Positions 6,862 through 14,899 of a stretch of 64,000 bases of DNA are shown piece by piece. Both the position numbers and the translations under genes were made by a program. Position 1 is the stretch's first letter. The number at the start of each line of letters is the position of its first letter. This DNA comes from Nocardioides conyzicola (GTDB taxonomy: Bacteria > Actinomycetota > Actinomycetes > Propionibacteriales > Nocardioidaceae): NCBI RefSeq assembly GCF_039543825.1, contig NZ_BAABKM010000004.1:248001-312000 (forward strand), read 5' to 3'. Below the pieces are notes generated by a model. That model ran no database searches. It saw only the letters and a list, made by a program, of their open reading frames with translations, and had not been told where the DNA came from.

Positions 6862-9425
6862 GCAGCACCCGTCCCGACGTCGTGATCCTGATGACCGACG
6901 AGGAGCGCGCGGCCCCGCCGTACGAAGGTCCCGAGCTGACGGCCTGGCGCGAGCGCACCCTGGCCGGGACCCGCTGGTTCGTCGAGAACGGCGTCTCCTT
7001 CGAGCGTCACTACACCGGCTCGCTCGCGTGCGTCCCGTCGCGGCCGACGATCTTCACCGGCCAGTACCCCGACGTCCACGGCGTGACCCAGACCGACGGG
7101 CTGGGCAAGTCCGCCGACGACAGCCGGATGCGCTGGCTGCGGCAGGGCGAGGTGCCGACCCTGGGCAACTGGTTCCGCGCGGCCGGCTACGACACGCACT
7201 ACGACGGCAAGTGGCACATCAGCCATGCCGACCTGCACGACGCCGACGGGCGCCGCATCGAGACGAACACGCCGGCCGGCGACGTCCTGCCCGGCTCCGT
7301 GCAGACCTACCTGGACGCCGACCCCCTGGCGCCGTACGGCTTCTCGGGCTGGGTCGGGCCCGAGCCGCACGGCGCGAGCCTGTCCGACAGCGGCCTGCGC
7401 CGCGACCCCCTGATCGCGGACCGGCTGGTGGCCTGGCTCGAGGACCGGTACGCGCGACGTCGCGCCGGGGATCCCGACGCGCTGCGGCCCTTCCTGCTGG
7501 TCGCGAGCTTCGTCAACCCGCACGACATCGTGCTCTTCCCGGCGTGGGTGCGGAAGAGCCCGATCGCGCCCGGCCCGCTGGACCCGCCGCACGTCACCGA
7601 GGCGCCGACCGCCAACGAGGACCTCGCGCTCAAGCCCGCGGCCCAGATCGCGTTCCGGGAGTCCTACCCGTCGGCGTACGGTCCCCCCTCGGCCATCGGT
7701 CGGATCTACCGCACCAAGGCCCAGCAGTACCGCGACCTCTACTACCGGCTGCACGCCGAGGTGGACGGCCCGCTGGACCGCGTCCGCCGCACGGTGACCG
7801 CCGGCTCGGCCGAGGCGGTCCTGGTGCGGACGTCGGACCACGGCGACCTGCTCGGCGCGCACGGGGGCCTGCACCAGAAGTGGTTCAACCTGTACGACGA
7901 GGCCACCCGGGTGCCGTTCCTGGTGGCGCGGACCGGCGCCTCGCCGACGTCGGGCTCCCGCGTCGTCGACGTCCCCACCTCGCACGTCGACCTGGTGCCG
8001 ACGCTGCTGTCGGCCGCCGGGATCGACGCCGACGCGGTGGCCGCGACACTGCGCGCCGACTTCACCGAGGTGCACCCGCTGCCCGGTCGCGACCTGATGC
8101 CCGTCGTCGCCGACCCGACGCTCGCCGACCCCGACCGCGCGGTCTACCTGATCACCCGCGACAACATGCTCGAGGGCGACACCGGGCTCTCCGGCCTGGC
8201 CCGCCGGCTCGGCCGCAGGGCCGATCCGCCGGCGCCCCTGCGGATCCAGGTCGCCGCCCACGTCGGCGCCAACTTCGAGGGTGTCGTCACCCGGGTGGAC
8301 GACCACCTGTGGAAGCTGGTGCGCACCTTCGACGACCCCGCCACCTGGACCGAGCCGGGCCGGCGGCACCTGGCCGCCAACGGTGCCGCGGGACCCGAGT
8401 ACCGGACCACCCCCGTCCCGGACCAGTGGGAGCTCTACGACCTGACCGCCGACCCGGTCGAGTCGCTCAACCGGGCCGGCGACCCGGCGTACGCCGAGGT
8501 CCTCGACCGCCTGCGCCTCCGGCTCAAGGAGGAGCAGCGCCGCAGCGTGCCGGAGCGCAACGTGCCGTGGCCCTACGTCGTACGCCGCAACGGCCAGCCC
8601 GACCTGGTCCGCCCGCCGAAGCCCGCCCGCGCCCTGCGGCGGCTCGCCCAGCGCCTCGGCATGCACCCCGACGACGGCGCGGCCGTGGTCCAGGAGGCGC
8701 CCGGCCGCCGGGCGCTGGTGATCGCGACCAACCACGCCACGCTCGGCGACGGGACCCCGACGGGCGTCTTCGCGTCCGAGCTGACCGTGCCGTACTACTA
8801 CTTCGAGGACGCCGGGATGTACGTCGACGTCGCGAGCCCGCTCGGCGGCGTGATCCCGGTCGACCCGATGTCGTTGAAGCCGGTCCTCCGGACCGCTGCC
8901 GACGACCGCTACCTGGGCGACGACGTCCTCCGCTCCAAGCTCCAGGACTCGATCGCGATCGCGGACGTCGACATGTCCGACTACGACCTCGTCTTCCTCG
9001 CCGGCGGCTGGGGTGCGGCGTTCGATTTCGGCGACTCCGAGCCGCTCGCCGAGCAGATGACCGAGGCGGCCGCCGCAGGTCTCGTGATCGGCGGCGTCTG
9101 CCACGGACCGCTCGGCCTCGTCAACGCGAAGGCCCCTGACGGCCGCCCGCTCGTCGAGGGCCGCCGCATCTCGGCGGTGACCGACAAGCAGGTGCGCGAG
9201 CTCAGGATCACCTCGACCCCGAAGCACCCCGAGACCGAGCTCCGCAAGGCCGGCGCGCTCTTCGAGTCGTCGACCCGCTTCCGCGACCCGTTCGCCAACC
9301 ACTGGGTCGTCGACGGTGACCTCGTCACCGGCCAGAACCAGAACGCCGGCCCGATGGTCGCCCGCGAGATGGTCCGGCTCGTGCTCGCGCGCCGCACCGA
9401 CACCACCACCGGGAGCACACGATGA
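6858..9425 (+). CDS. Sulfatase fused to a DJ-1/PfpI domain
   Basis: 855 aa. Residues about 1-560 are a type I sulfatase: RPDVVILMTDEERAAPP metal site, CVPSR maturation motif (Cys about 58) followed by PTIFTGQYPDVHG, then WHISHAD, FVNPHDIVLFP and SDHGDLLGAHGG. A linker leads to a DJ-1/PfpI (Hsp31/glyoxalase-III-like) domain from about residue 617 to the end, with the nucleophile elbow GGVCHGPLGL (Cys about 748) and the acidic region VFLAGGWGAAFDFGDSEPL. Both catalytic cysteines are present. It overlaps the SRPBCC gene upstream and the dehalogenase downstream by 4 nt each. Sulfatase plus DJ-1 in one chain is unusual; the substrate is unknown. Confidence 0.88.
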   Translation: MSSTRPDVVILMTDEERAAPPYEGPELTAWRERTLAGTRWFVENGVSFERHYTGSLACVPSRPTIFTGQYPDVHGVTQTDGLGKSADDSRMRWLRQGEVPTLGNWFRAAGYDTHYDGKWHISHADLHDADGRRIETNTPAGDVLPGSVQTYLDADPLAPYGFSGWVGPEPHGASLSDSGLRRDPLIADRLVAWLEDRYARRRAGDPDALRPFLLVASFVNPHDIVLFPAWVRKSPIAPGPLDPPHVTEAPTANEDLALKPAAQIAFRESYPSAYGPPSAIGRIYRTKAQQYRDLYYRLHAEVDGPLDRVRRTVTAGSAEAVLVRTSDHGDLLGAHGGLHQKWFNLYDEATRVPFLVARTGASPTSGSRVVDVPTSHVDLVPTLLSAAGIDADAVAATLRADFTEVHPLPGRDLMPVVADPTLADPDRAVYLITRDNMLEGDTGLSGLARRLGRRADPPAPLRIQVAAHVGANFEGVVTRVDDHLWKLVRTFDDPATWTEPGRRHLAANGAAGPEYRTTPVPDQWELYDLTADPVESLNRAGDPAYAEVLDRLRLRLKEEQRRSVPERNVPWPYVVRRNGQPDLVRPPKPARALRRLAQRLGMHPDDGAAVVQEAPGRRALVIATNHATLGDGTPTGVFASELTVPYYYFEDAGMYVDVASPLGGVIPVDPMSLKPVLRTAADDRYLGDDVLRSKLQDSIAIADVDMSDYDLVFLAGGWGAAFDFGDSEPLAEQMTEAAAAGLVIGGVCHGPLGLVNAKAPDGRPLVEGRRISAVTDKQVRELRITSTPKHPETELRKAGALFESSTRFRDPFANHWVVDGDLVTGQNQNAGPMVAREMVRLVLARRTDTTTGSTR

Positions 9426-10324
9426 AGGTCCTTCGCACGCCCGACGAGCGCTTCGCGTCGCTGCCCGGCTACGACTTCGCGCCCCACTACGCCGAGGTGC
9501 CCGACGGCGACGGGGGAACGCTGCGGATGCACTACCTCGACGAGGGCCCTGCGGACGGGCCGGTCGTGCTGCTGCTGCACGGCGAACCCTCGTGGAGCTA
9601 CCTCTACCGGACGATGATCCCGGTCCTGGTCGACGCCGGGCTGCGCTGCATCGCGCCCGACCTCGTCGGCTTCGGCCGCTCGGACAAGCCGGCCGAGCGC
9701 GACGACTACAGCTATGCGCGGCACGTGGAGTGGGTGCGGGCGCTGGTGCTCGACGAGCTGGGCCTGGAGGACATCACGCTCTTCGGCCAGGACTGGGGCG
9801 GGCTGGTCGGCCTCCGGCTGGTCGCCGAGCACCCGGACGCCTTCGCCCGCGTCGCCATCGGCAACACCGGCCTGCCCACCGGTCACGAGCCGATGAGCGA
9901 GGCGTTCCTGGCCTGGCAGCAGTTCTCGCAGACGACGCCGGACTTCGACCTCGGCGCGATCATCAGCATGGGCGTGGTGACGATGCCGCCTCCCGCGGTC
10001 GTCGCGGCGTACAACGCGCCCTTCCCGGACGACTCCTACAAGGCCGGCGCCCGGATCTTCCCGACGCTGGTGCCGACCTCGCCCGACGACCCGGCCAGCG
10101 CCGCCAACCTCGCCGCGCGCCAGGTGCTCGGGACCTGGGAGAAGCCCTTCGTCACGCTCTTCTCCGACAGCGACCCGATCACGGGTGGCGCCGAGCACTG
10201 GTTCCAGGAGCACGTCCCGGGAGCCGCCGGCCAGCCGCACGCCACCATCGGCGGCGGCGGCCACTTCCTCCAGGAGGACCAGGGCCCGGAGCTCGCGCGG
10301 CACCTGGTGGCGTTCACCGGGTGA
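9422..10324 (+). CDS. Haloalkane dehalogenase, DhlA-like (HLD-I)
   Basis: 300 aa from the ATG at 9422. The start RTPDERFASLPGYDFAPHY and the oxyanion region LLLHGEPSWSYLYR are typical of the DhlA subfamily. The nucleophile is D124 in GQDWGG, next to the halide-binding Trp. The acid is about D251 in SDSDPITGG, the HLD-I position, and the base is about H281 in GGGGH. The enzyme hydrolyses carbon-halogen bonds to alcohol and halide. It is the last gene of the SRPBCC-sulfatase-dehalogenase operon (ATGA overlap) and is followed by a strong hairpin. The natural substrate is unknown. Confidence 0.9.
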   Translation: MKVLRTPDERFASLPGYDFAPHYAEVPDGDGGTLRMHYLDEGPADGPVVLLLHGEPSWSYLYRTMIPVLVDAGLRCIAPDLVGFGRSDKPAERDDYSYARHVEWVRALVLDELGLEDITLFGQDWGGLVGLRLVAEHPDAFARVAIGNTGLPTGHEPMSEAFLAWQQFSQTTPDFDLGAIISMGVVTMPPPAVVAAYNAPFPDDSYKAGARIFPTLVPTSPDDPASAANLAARQVLGTWEKPFVTLFSDSDPITGGAEHWFQEHVPGAAGQPHATIGGGGHFLQEDQGPELARHLVAFTG

Positions 10325-10337
10325 GTCCCAGGAGTCC

Positions 10338-10367
10338 CAGGGATACCCGGTCAACCGGGGATCCCTG
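10338..10367 (+). terminator. Stem-loop after the dehalogenase operon
   Basis: Arms 10338-10351 and 10354-10367 pair over 14 bp with one mismatch and a 2-nt spacer. It lies 13 bp beyond the dehalogenase stop codon and is flanked by a second, outer pairing of GTCCCAG with CTGGGAC. There is no U-tract. It separates the operon from the cobalamin riboswitch downstream. Confidence 0.65.
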
Positions 10368-10499
10368 AACTTCTGGGACACTGCAGAGCCCGAGAAGTTG
10401 AAGAAGTGCCTGAGGAGTCGGCGGGCGCTCGTCCCGGGCACACGTCGCGGACCGGTGGGCGGAGGCGCCGCCGTGCCAGGGCTGACGATCCGATCCGGT

Positions 10500-10670
10500 A
10501 GCCTCCGGGGTGCCAGTCGTACCACCTCGGTGGTCAGGGAACCCGGTGAGAGTCCGGGACTGACGCGCAGCGGTATGGGTGACGGTCGGGACACGCAGCC
10601 ACTGGGCTCCTCCGGGAGCCTGGGAAGGCGTCCCGCACCGGTCGATCCCGAGTCCGAAGACCTGCTGGCC
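10500..10670 (+). ncRNA. Cobalamin riboswitch upstream of cobG
   Basis: Conserved elements appear in order: GGAACCCGGTGAGAGTCC, the GCCACTG segment, GGGAAGGC, and the B12 box AGTCCGAAGACCTGC. A short closing stem can form between GCCAG (10512-10516) and CTGGC (10665-10669). This leader plus the hairpin fill the 411-base gap between the dehalogenase and cobG; I see no protein gene there. It should repress the cobG-cobH-cobIJ operon when adenosylcobalamin is bound. Confidence 0.9.
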
Positions 10671-10735
10671 CTCACGGCACCTGCCGCGAGGAACCCCGCG
10701 GGCTCCGCGCACGAGCCCCTGACCGCGGAGGACCC

Positions 10736-11536
10736 GTGCCCGACACCCGCACCCGACCCGACCAGTGCCCGGGCGTGTTCCGCCCCTGGGCCGCCGCGGA
10801 CGGCAACCTCGTCCGGCTCCGGCTCGCCGGCGGGAGGCTGCCCGCCTCCAGCCTGCGGGCGTTGAGCCAGGTGGCCACGACGTACGGCGACGGCGACGTC
10901 CACGTCACCGGACGCGCCAACCTCCAGCTGCGGGGCCTCGGCGAGATCACGCCGGAGCTGGTCGCCGCCATCGAGGCGACCGGGCTGCTGCCCTCACGCA
11001 GCCACGAGCTGGCCCGCAACCTGATGTGCTCGCCCCAGACCGGGCTCGCCGGTGGCCGCGCCGACCTGCGGCCGGTCGTGGCCGAGCTGGACCGCCAGCT
11101 CTGCGCCGACCCGCTGCTCGAGGGCCTGCCCGGACGCTTCCTCTTCGTGCTCGACGACGGCCGCGGCGACCTGCTCGACCGTGCGGTCGACCTCGGCGTG
11201 GTGGCGCTCGACGGGCGGTCCGCGCAGCTCCGCGTCGGCGGCCGGTGGGGCGAGGTCCTCCCCCTCACCGATGCGCCCGCGGCGCTGGTCGCGCTCGCGC
11301 GTGCGTTCCTGCGCAGCCGGACCACGGAGTGGCACGTCGGCGAGCTCCCCGAGCTCCTGGTGCCGGTCCAGCCGCCCGACCGGCTGACCCCCCTGCCGTC
11401 CGGCCCGCTGGCGTACGGCGTCGTCCCCGGCGGCGAGCACGTCCCGGCCGTGGGCGGCATCGTCGACCCGGCTCTCGGCGAGCTGGACGCCGACCTCGTC
11501 GTCACCCCCTGGCGTGGCGTCCTGGTGCCGGCATGA
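10736..11536 (+). CDS. cobG: Precorrin-3B synthase-like CobG, C-terminally short
   Basis: 266 aa from a GTG at 10736. Recognisable CobG/sulfite-reductase-fold blocks are CPGVFRPWAAADGNLVRLRL, YGDGDVHVTGRANLQLRGL, LPSRSHELARNLMCSPQTG, GRFLFVLDDGRGD and the final DLVVTPWRGVLVPA. CobG makes precorrin-3B using a [4Fe-4S] cluster and O2. Known actinobacterial CobG proteins continue about 100 residues past the TPWR block with a Cys-rich CxGxPGCAKSxADVR segment. Here the chain stops and cobH starts in an ATGA overlap. The cluster ligands are therefore not visible and activity is doubtful or needs a partner. Confidence 0.8.
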   Translation: MPDTRTRPDQCPGVFRPWAAADGNLVRLRLAGGRLPASSLRALSQVATTYGDGDVHVTGRANLQLRGLGEITPELVAAIEATGLLPSRSHELARNLMCSPQTGLAGGRADLRPVVAELDRQLCADPLLEGLPGRFLFVLDDGRGDLLDRAVDLGVVALDGRSAQLRVGGRWGEVLPLTDAPAALVALARAFLRSRTTEWHVGELPELLVPVQPPDRLTPLPSGPLAYGVVPGGEHVPAVGGIVDPALGELDADLVVTPWRGVLVPA

Positions 11537-12198
11537 GCGCGCTCGCCCGGCCTCCCCGGCGCTACGACTACCTCGACGACGGGCCGGCGATCTACGTCGA
11601 CTCGTTCGCGACCATCCGGCGTGAGTCGCGCCTCGACGGCGTACCTCCCGAGGCCGAGAAGCTCGCCGTCCGGATGATCCACGGCTCCGGGCAGGTCGAC
11701 CTCGTCGACGACCTGGTCGTCCACCCCGACCTGGTGCCTGCCGCCCGGACCGCCCTGATGCTCGGCGCGCCGATCCTCACCGACGCGCGGATGGTGGCGA
11801 TGGGGATCACCGCCGGTCGGCTGCCGGCCGGCAACGAGGTGCACTGCTTCCTCACCGACCCGCGGGTGCCGGCACTGGCCGCCGAGTGGCGCACGACGCG
11901 TACGGCGGCAGCGGTCTCGCTCTGGGAGCCGCTGCTCGACGGCGCGGTGGTCGCGATCGGCAACGCGCCGACGGCCCTCTTCCACCTGCTCGAGATGGTG
12001 CTCGACGGCGGCCCGCGACCGGCGGCGATCGTCGGGTGCCCGGTCGGGTTCATCGGCGCCGCCGAGTCCAAGGACGCGCTCGCGTCGTTCGGGCGCGACC
12101 ACGGGATCGACCTGCCGTTCGTGACCGTGCGCGGACGTCGCGGCGGCTCGGCGATGGCGTCGTCCGCGGTCAACGCGCTGGCCCAGGAGGCGGAGTGA
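11533..12198 (+). CDS. cobH: Precorrin-8X methylmutase CobH
   Basis: 221 aa. It moves the C11 methyl group to C12, converting precorrin-8X to hydrogenobyrinic acid. The catalytic His lies in VRMIHGSGQVDLV. Other family blocks are LGAPILTDARMVAMGI, AIGNAPTALFHLLEM and VGCPVGFIGAAESKDAL. Length is normal. It overlaps cobG by ATGA and the fused cobIJ by GTGA, so all three are translationally coupled under the upstream riboswitch. Confidence 0.95.
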   Translation: MSALARPPRRYDYLDDGPAIYVDSFATIRRESRLDGVPPEAEKLAVRMIHGSGQVDLVDDLVVHPDLVPAARTALMLGAPILTDARMVAMGITAGRLPAGNEVHCFLTDPRVPALAAEWRTTRTAAAVSLWEPLLDGAVVAIGNAPTALFHLLEMVLDGGPRPAAIVGCPVGFIGAAESKDALASFGRDHGIDLPFVTVRGRRGGSAMASSAVNALAQEAE

Positions 12199-13700
12199 GC
12201 ACCGCGCCCGGACGCTTCTGGGGCGTCGGTGTCGGACCGGGCGACCCTGAGCTGATCACCTTGAAGGCCGCCCGGCTGATCTCGTCGGCCGACGTCGTCG
12301 CCTTCCACGCCGGCGTCGGCAAGTCGTCCAACGCCCGACGGATCGCGGCGGACGTCATCACCGACGGGGTGATCGAGGAGGAGCTGCGCTACCCGGTCAC
12401 GACCGGCGGCACCGAGCACCCGGGCGGGTACGCCGGCGCGATGGCGGCGTTCTACGAGGAGGCGGCCGAGCGGCTCGGGGCGCACCTGGCGGCCGGGCGC
12501 GACGTCGTCCTGCTGGCCGAGGGCGACCCGATGTTCTACGGGTCGTTCATGTACATGCACGACCGGTTGGCGGACCGGTTCGAGACCGAGATCGTGCCGG
12601 GGGTGCCGGCGTTCGCCGCAGCCGCCGCGGCCGTGGCGTCCCCGCTGGTGCGCCAGACCGACGTGCTCACCGTGCTGCCCGGCACCCTGCCCGAGCCCGA
12701 GCTCGCGCGTCGCCTCGCCGACACCGACGGCGCGATCATCATGAAGCTCGGCCGCACCTTCCCCGCCGTACGCCGCGCCCTCGCGGCCGCCGGGCGCCTC
12801 GAGCACGCGGTGTACGTCGAGCGCGCCTCGATGCCCGCCGAGCGCTGGCTGCCGGTCGCGGACGTCGACCCCGGCTCGGTGCCGTACTTCTCGCTGATCG
12901 TGGTCGCCGGCGACTCGCTCCACGGAGCCGGGCGCCGGACGGCACCCGTGCCGGAGACCGCGGGGACGACCGCCGAGCTGCTGGTCGTCGGTCTCGGACC
13001 GGGTCCGGAGGAATGGGTGACGCCGGAGGTCACCGCCGCCCTGGCGGGCGTCGACCACGTGGTGGGCTACGCGCCGTACGTCGCCCGGGTGCCGCAGCGC
13101 GAGGGGCTGAGCCGCCACGCCTCGGGCAACACCGTCGAGCTCGACCGCGCCCGCCATGCGCTCGAACTGGCGCTCGCGGGCGAGCGCGTGGCCGTCGTCT
13201 CGGGCGGTGACGCGGGGGTCTTCGGGATGGCGACCGCGGTCTTCGAGGCGGCCGCCGACCCGGCGTACGCCGACGTGCCGATCCGGGTGCTCCCCGGGGT
13301 GAGTGCGGTGCAGGCGGTCGCGGCCCGGGCGGGAGCGCCGATCGGCGGCGACTTCGCGGTGATGAGCCTCTCGGACCGGCTGAAGCCGTGGTCGGTCATC
13401 GAGCAGCGGCTCCGGGCGGTGGCGCAGGCCGACCTGGTGCTCGCCGTCTACAACCCGGCGTCGCGGTCGCGCACCCACCAGGTGGTCGAGGCCCAGAAGG
13501 TGCTGCTCGAGCACCGCTCCCCCGACACCGTCGTGGTCGTCGGGCGGGACGTCGGGCGGGCCGAGGAGTCGCTCACCGTGACCACGCTGGCCGGGCTCGA
13601 CGCGGACGCCGTGGACATGAAGTGCCTGCTGATCATCGGCGCCTCGAGCACCACCGTCAGCCCGACCGGCGCGGTGTGGACACCGCGCTCGGTCGGCTGA
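12195..13700 (+). CDS. cobIJ: Fused precorrin-2 C20- and precorrin-3B C17-methyltransferase CobIJ
   Basis: 501 aa from the GTG at 12195. Two SAM-dependent tetrapyrrole methylases are joined. Residues about 1-245 are CobI (FWGVGVGPGDPELITLKA, LLAEGDPMFYGSFMYMHDRL). Residues about 255-500 are CobJ (LLVVGLGPGPEEWVTPE, VVSGGDAGVFGMA, VLPGVSAVQAVAARAGAP, LAVYNPASRSRTHQ). The fusion is common in actinobacteria. CobI acts before and CobJ after the CobG step, so the operon encodes consecutive ring-contraction reactions. Confidence 0.95.
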   Translation: MSTAPGRFWGVGVGPGDPELITLKAARLISSADVVAFHAGVGKSSNARRIAADVITDGVIEEELRYPVTTGGTEHPGGYAGAMAAFYEEAAERLGAHLAAGRDVVLLAEGDPMFYGSFMYMHDRLADRFETEIVPGVPAFAAAAAAVASPLVRQTDVLTVLPGTLPEPELARRLADTDGAIIMKLGRTFPAVRRALAAAGRLEHAVYVERASMPAERWLPVADVDPGSVPYFSLIVVAGDSLHGAGRRTAPVPETAGTTAELLVVGLGPGPEEWVTPEVTAALAGVDHVVGYAPYVARVPQREGLSRHASGNTVELDRARHALELALAGERVAVVSGGDAGVFGMATAVFEAAADPAYADVPIRVLPGVSAVQAVAARAGAPIGGDFAVMSLSDRLKPWSVIEQRLRAVAQADLVLAVYNPASRSRTHQVVEAQKVLLEHRSPDTVVVVGRDVGRAEESLTVTTLAGLDADAVDMKCLLIIGASSTTVSPTGAVWTPRSVG

Positions 13701-13715
13701 CGGTCGGGGCTCGGG

Positions 13716-14060
13716 TCAGCCGTCGGAGCCGGTGTCCGGGACGTCGACGCCCATGCACTTGGTGACCGACTCGGTGGAGACGGACCGAGCGGCCTCCGCG
13801 TCCTCCTTGCTGCCCTTGTAGTCCTCGTCGTTGTCGGCGATCGCCTGGAGGGCCTCGTCCGACAGGTCCGAGTCACGGAAGGCCTTGGCGACGCAGGTGG
13901 CGACGTCCTCGTCCACGTCCGTGCCGAGGACGCCGCCCTGGATGCCGTCGGCGATCTCGTCGACGGACGGTCGCCCGCCGCCGTCGCCCCCTCCGCAGCC
14001 GGTGGCGAAGGTGAGGACGAATGCGGCTGCTGCTGCAGCGGAAAGTACGCGCTTGTTCAT
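13716..14060 (-). CDS. Small predicted lipoprotein
   Basis: 114 aa. An N-terminal hydrophobic signal, MNKRVLSAAAAAAFVLTF, is followed by the lipobox-like ATGC with Cys22, then a Gly-rich linker. The mature part is acidic and helical with two further cysteines (ATCVAKAF, TKCMGVD) that could form a disulfide. It is probably anchored on the outer face of the membrane. I do not recognise a specific family. It is convergent with cobIJ (15-bp gap) and not obviously part of the cobalamin pathway. Confidence 0.75.
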   Translation of the reverse strand: MNKRVLSAAAAAAFVLTFATGCGGGDGGGRPSVDEIADGIQGGVLGTDVDEDVATCVAKAFRDSDLSDEALQAIADNDEDYKGSKEDAEAARSVSTESVTKCMGVDVPDTGSDG

Positions 14061-14152
14061 GGGGCCTCTTCCGAGTTCGAGCACCGACCACGCCGTCTAC
14101 GGGTCGGTCACCACCCGGTTCTTTTCCCTACGCGTCCGTCCGTAACCCCGGT

Positions 14153-14899
14153 CTAGACCGATCGTCGCTCCCGGTGCCCGGCGTAGAGCCAGGACTCGCC
14201 GCCGTCGCGGGCCAGCGCGCGGCCGACCAGGATCACGGCGGCCTGCCGCAGGCCGGCGGCCTCGACCTGGTCGGCGATGTCGCCGACGGTGCCGTGCAGC
14301 ACCAGCTCCCCTGGCTGCGAGGCGCGGTGGACGACGACCACCGGACAGTCCGCGCCGTACTCGCCCTCGATCTCGGCCATCAGCTCACGCGTGCGCGTGA
14401 TCGCGAGGTGGAGCACCAGCGTCGCGCGGGTGGCGGCGAACGCGGCCAGCGACTCCGTGTCCGGCATCGCCGTCGAGCTCGCCTGGGTGCGGGTCAGCAC
14501 GACGGACTGCGAGACCAGCGGGACCGTCAGCTCGCGGCCGACCAGTGCCGCCGCGGCGGCGTACGCCGGGACGCCCGGGGTGACGTCCCAGGGCACCCCG
14601 GCGGCGTCGAGCCGGCGGGTCTGCTCGGCGATCGCGGAGTAGACCGAGGGGTCGCCGGAGGTGAGGCGCACGGCGTCCTGGCCGCCCTCGTGGGCGCCGA
14701 CGAGCTCGGCGAGGATGGCGTCGAGGTCGAGGTCCTGCGTGTCGACGAGGCGAGCACCGTCGCGGCAGTGCGCGAGCACGGCGTCGTCGAGGTAGGTGCC
14801 GGGGTAGAGCACCACGTCCGCCGCGGCGAGCATCGCGGCCGCGCGCAGCGTGATCAGGTCGGCCGCTCCGGGACCGGCGCCGACGAAGTGGACGGTCAT
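14153..14899 (-). CDS. cobM: Precorrin-4 C11-methyltransferase CobM
   Basis: 248 aa. The tetrapyrrole methylase begins VHFVGAGPGAADLITLRAA, with RLTSGDPSVYSAIAEQ, the SAM-loop VTPGVPAYAAAAA and the late VVVVHRASQPGE. CobM methylates C11 of precorrin-4 to give precorrin-5. Its ATG at 14899 overlaps the cobL stop (ATGA), so it is the second gene of a cobL-cobM pair on the minus strand. The upstream leader carries an unusual stem-loop rather than an evident B12 riboswitch. Confidence 0.95.
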   Translation of the reverse strand: MTVHFVGAGPGAADLITLRAAAMLAAADVVLYPGTYLDDAVLAHCRDGARLVDTQDLDLDAILAELVGAHEGGQDAVRLTSGDPSVYSAIAEQTRRLDAAGVPWDVTPGVPAYAAAAALVGRELTVPLVSQSVVLTRTQASSTAMPDTESLAAFAATRATLVLHLAITRTRELMAEIEGEYGADCPVVVVHRASQPGELVLHGTVGDIADQVEAAGLRQAAVILVGRALARDGGESWLYAGHRERRSV

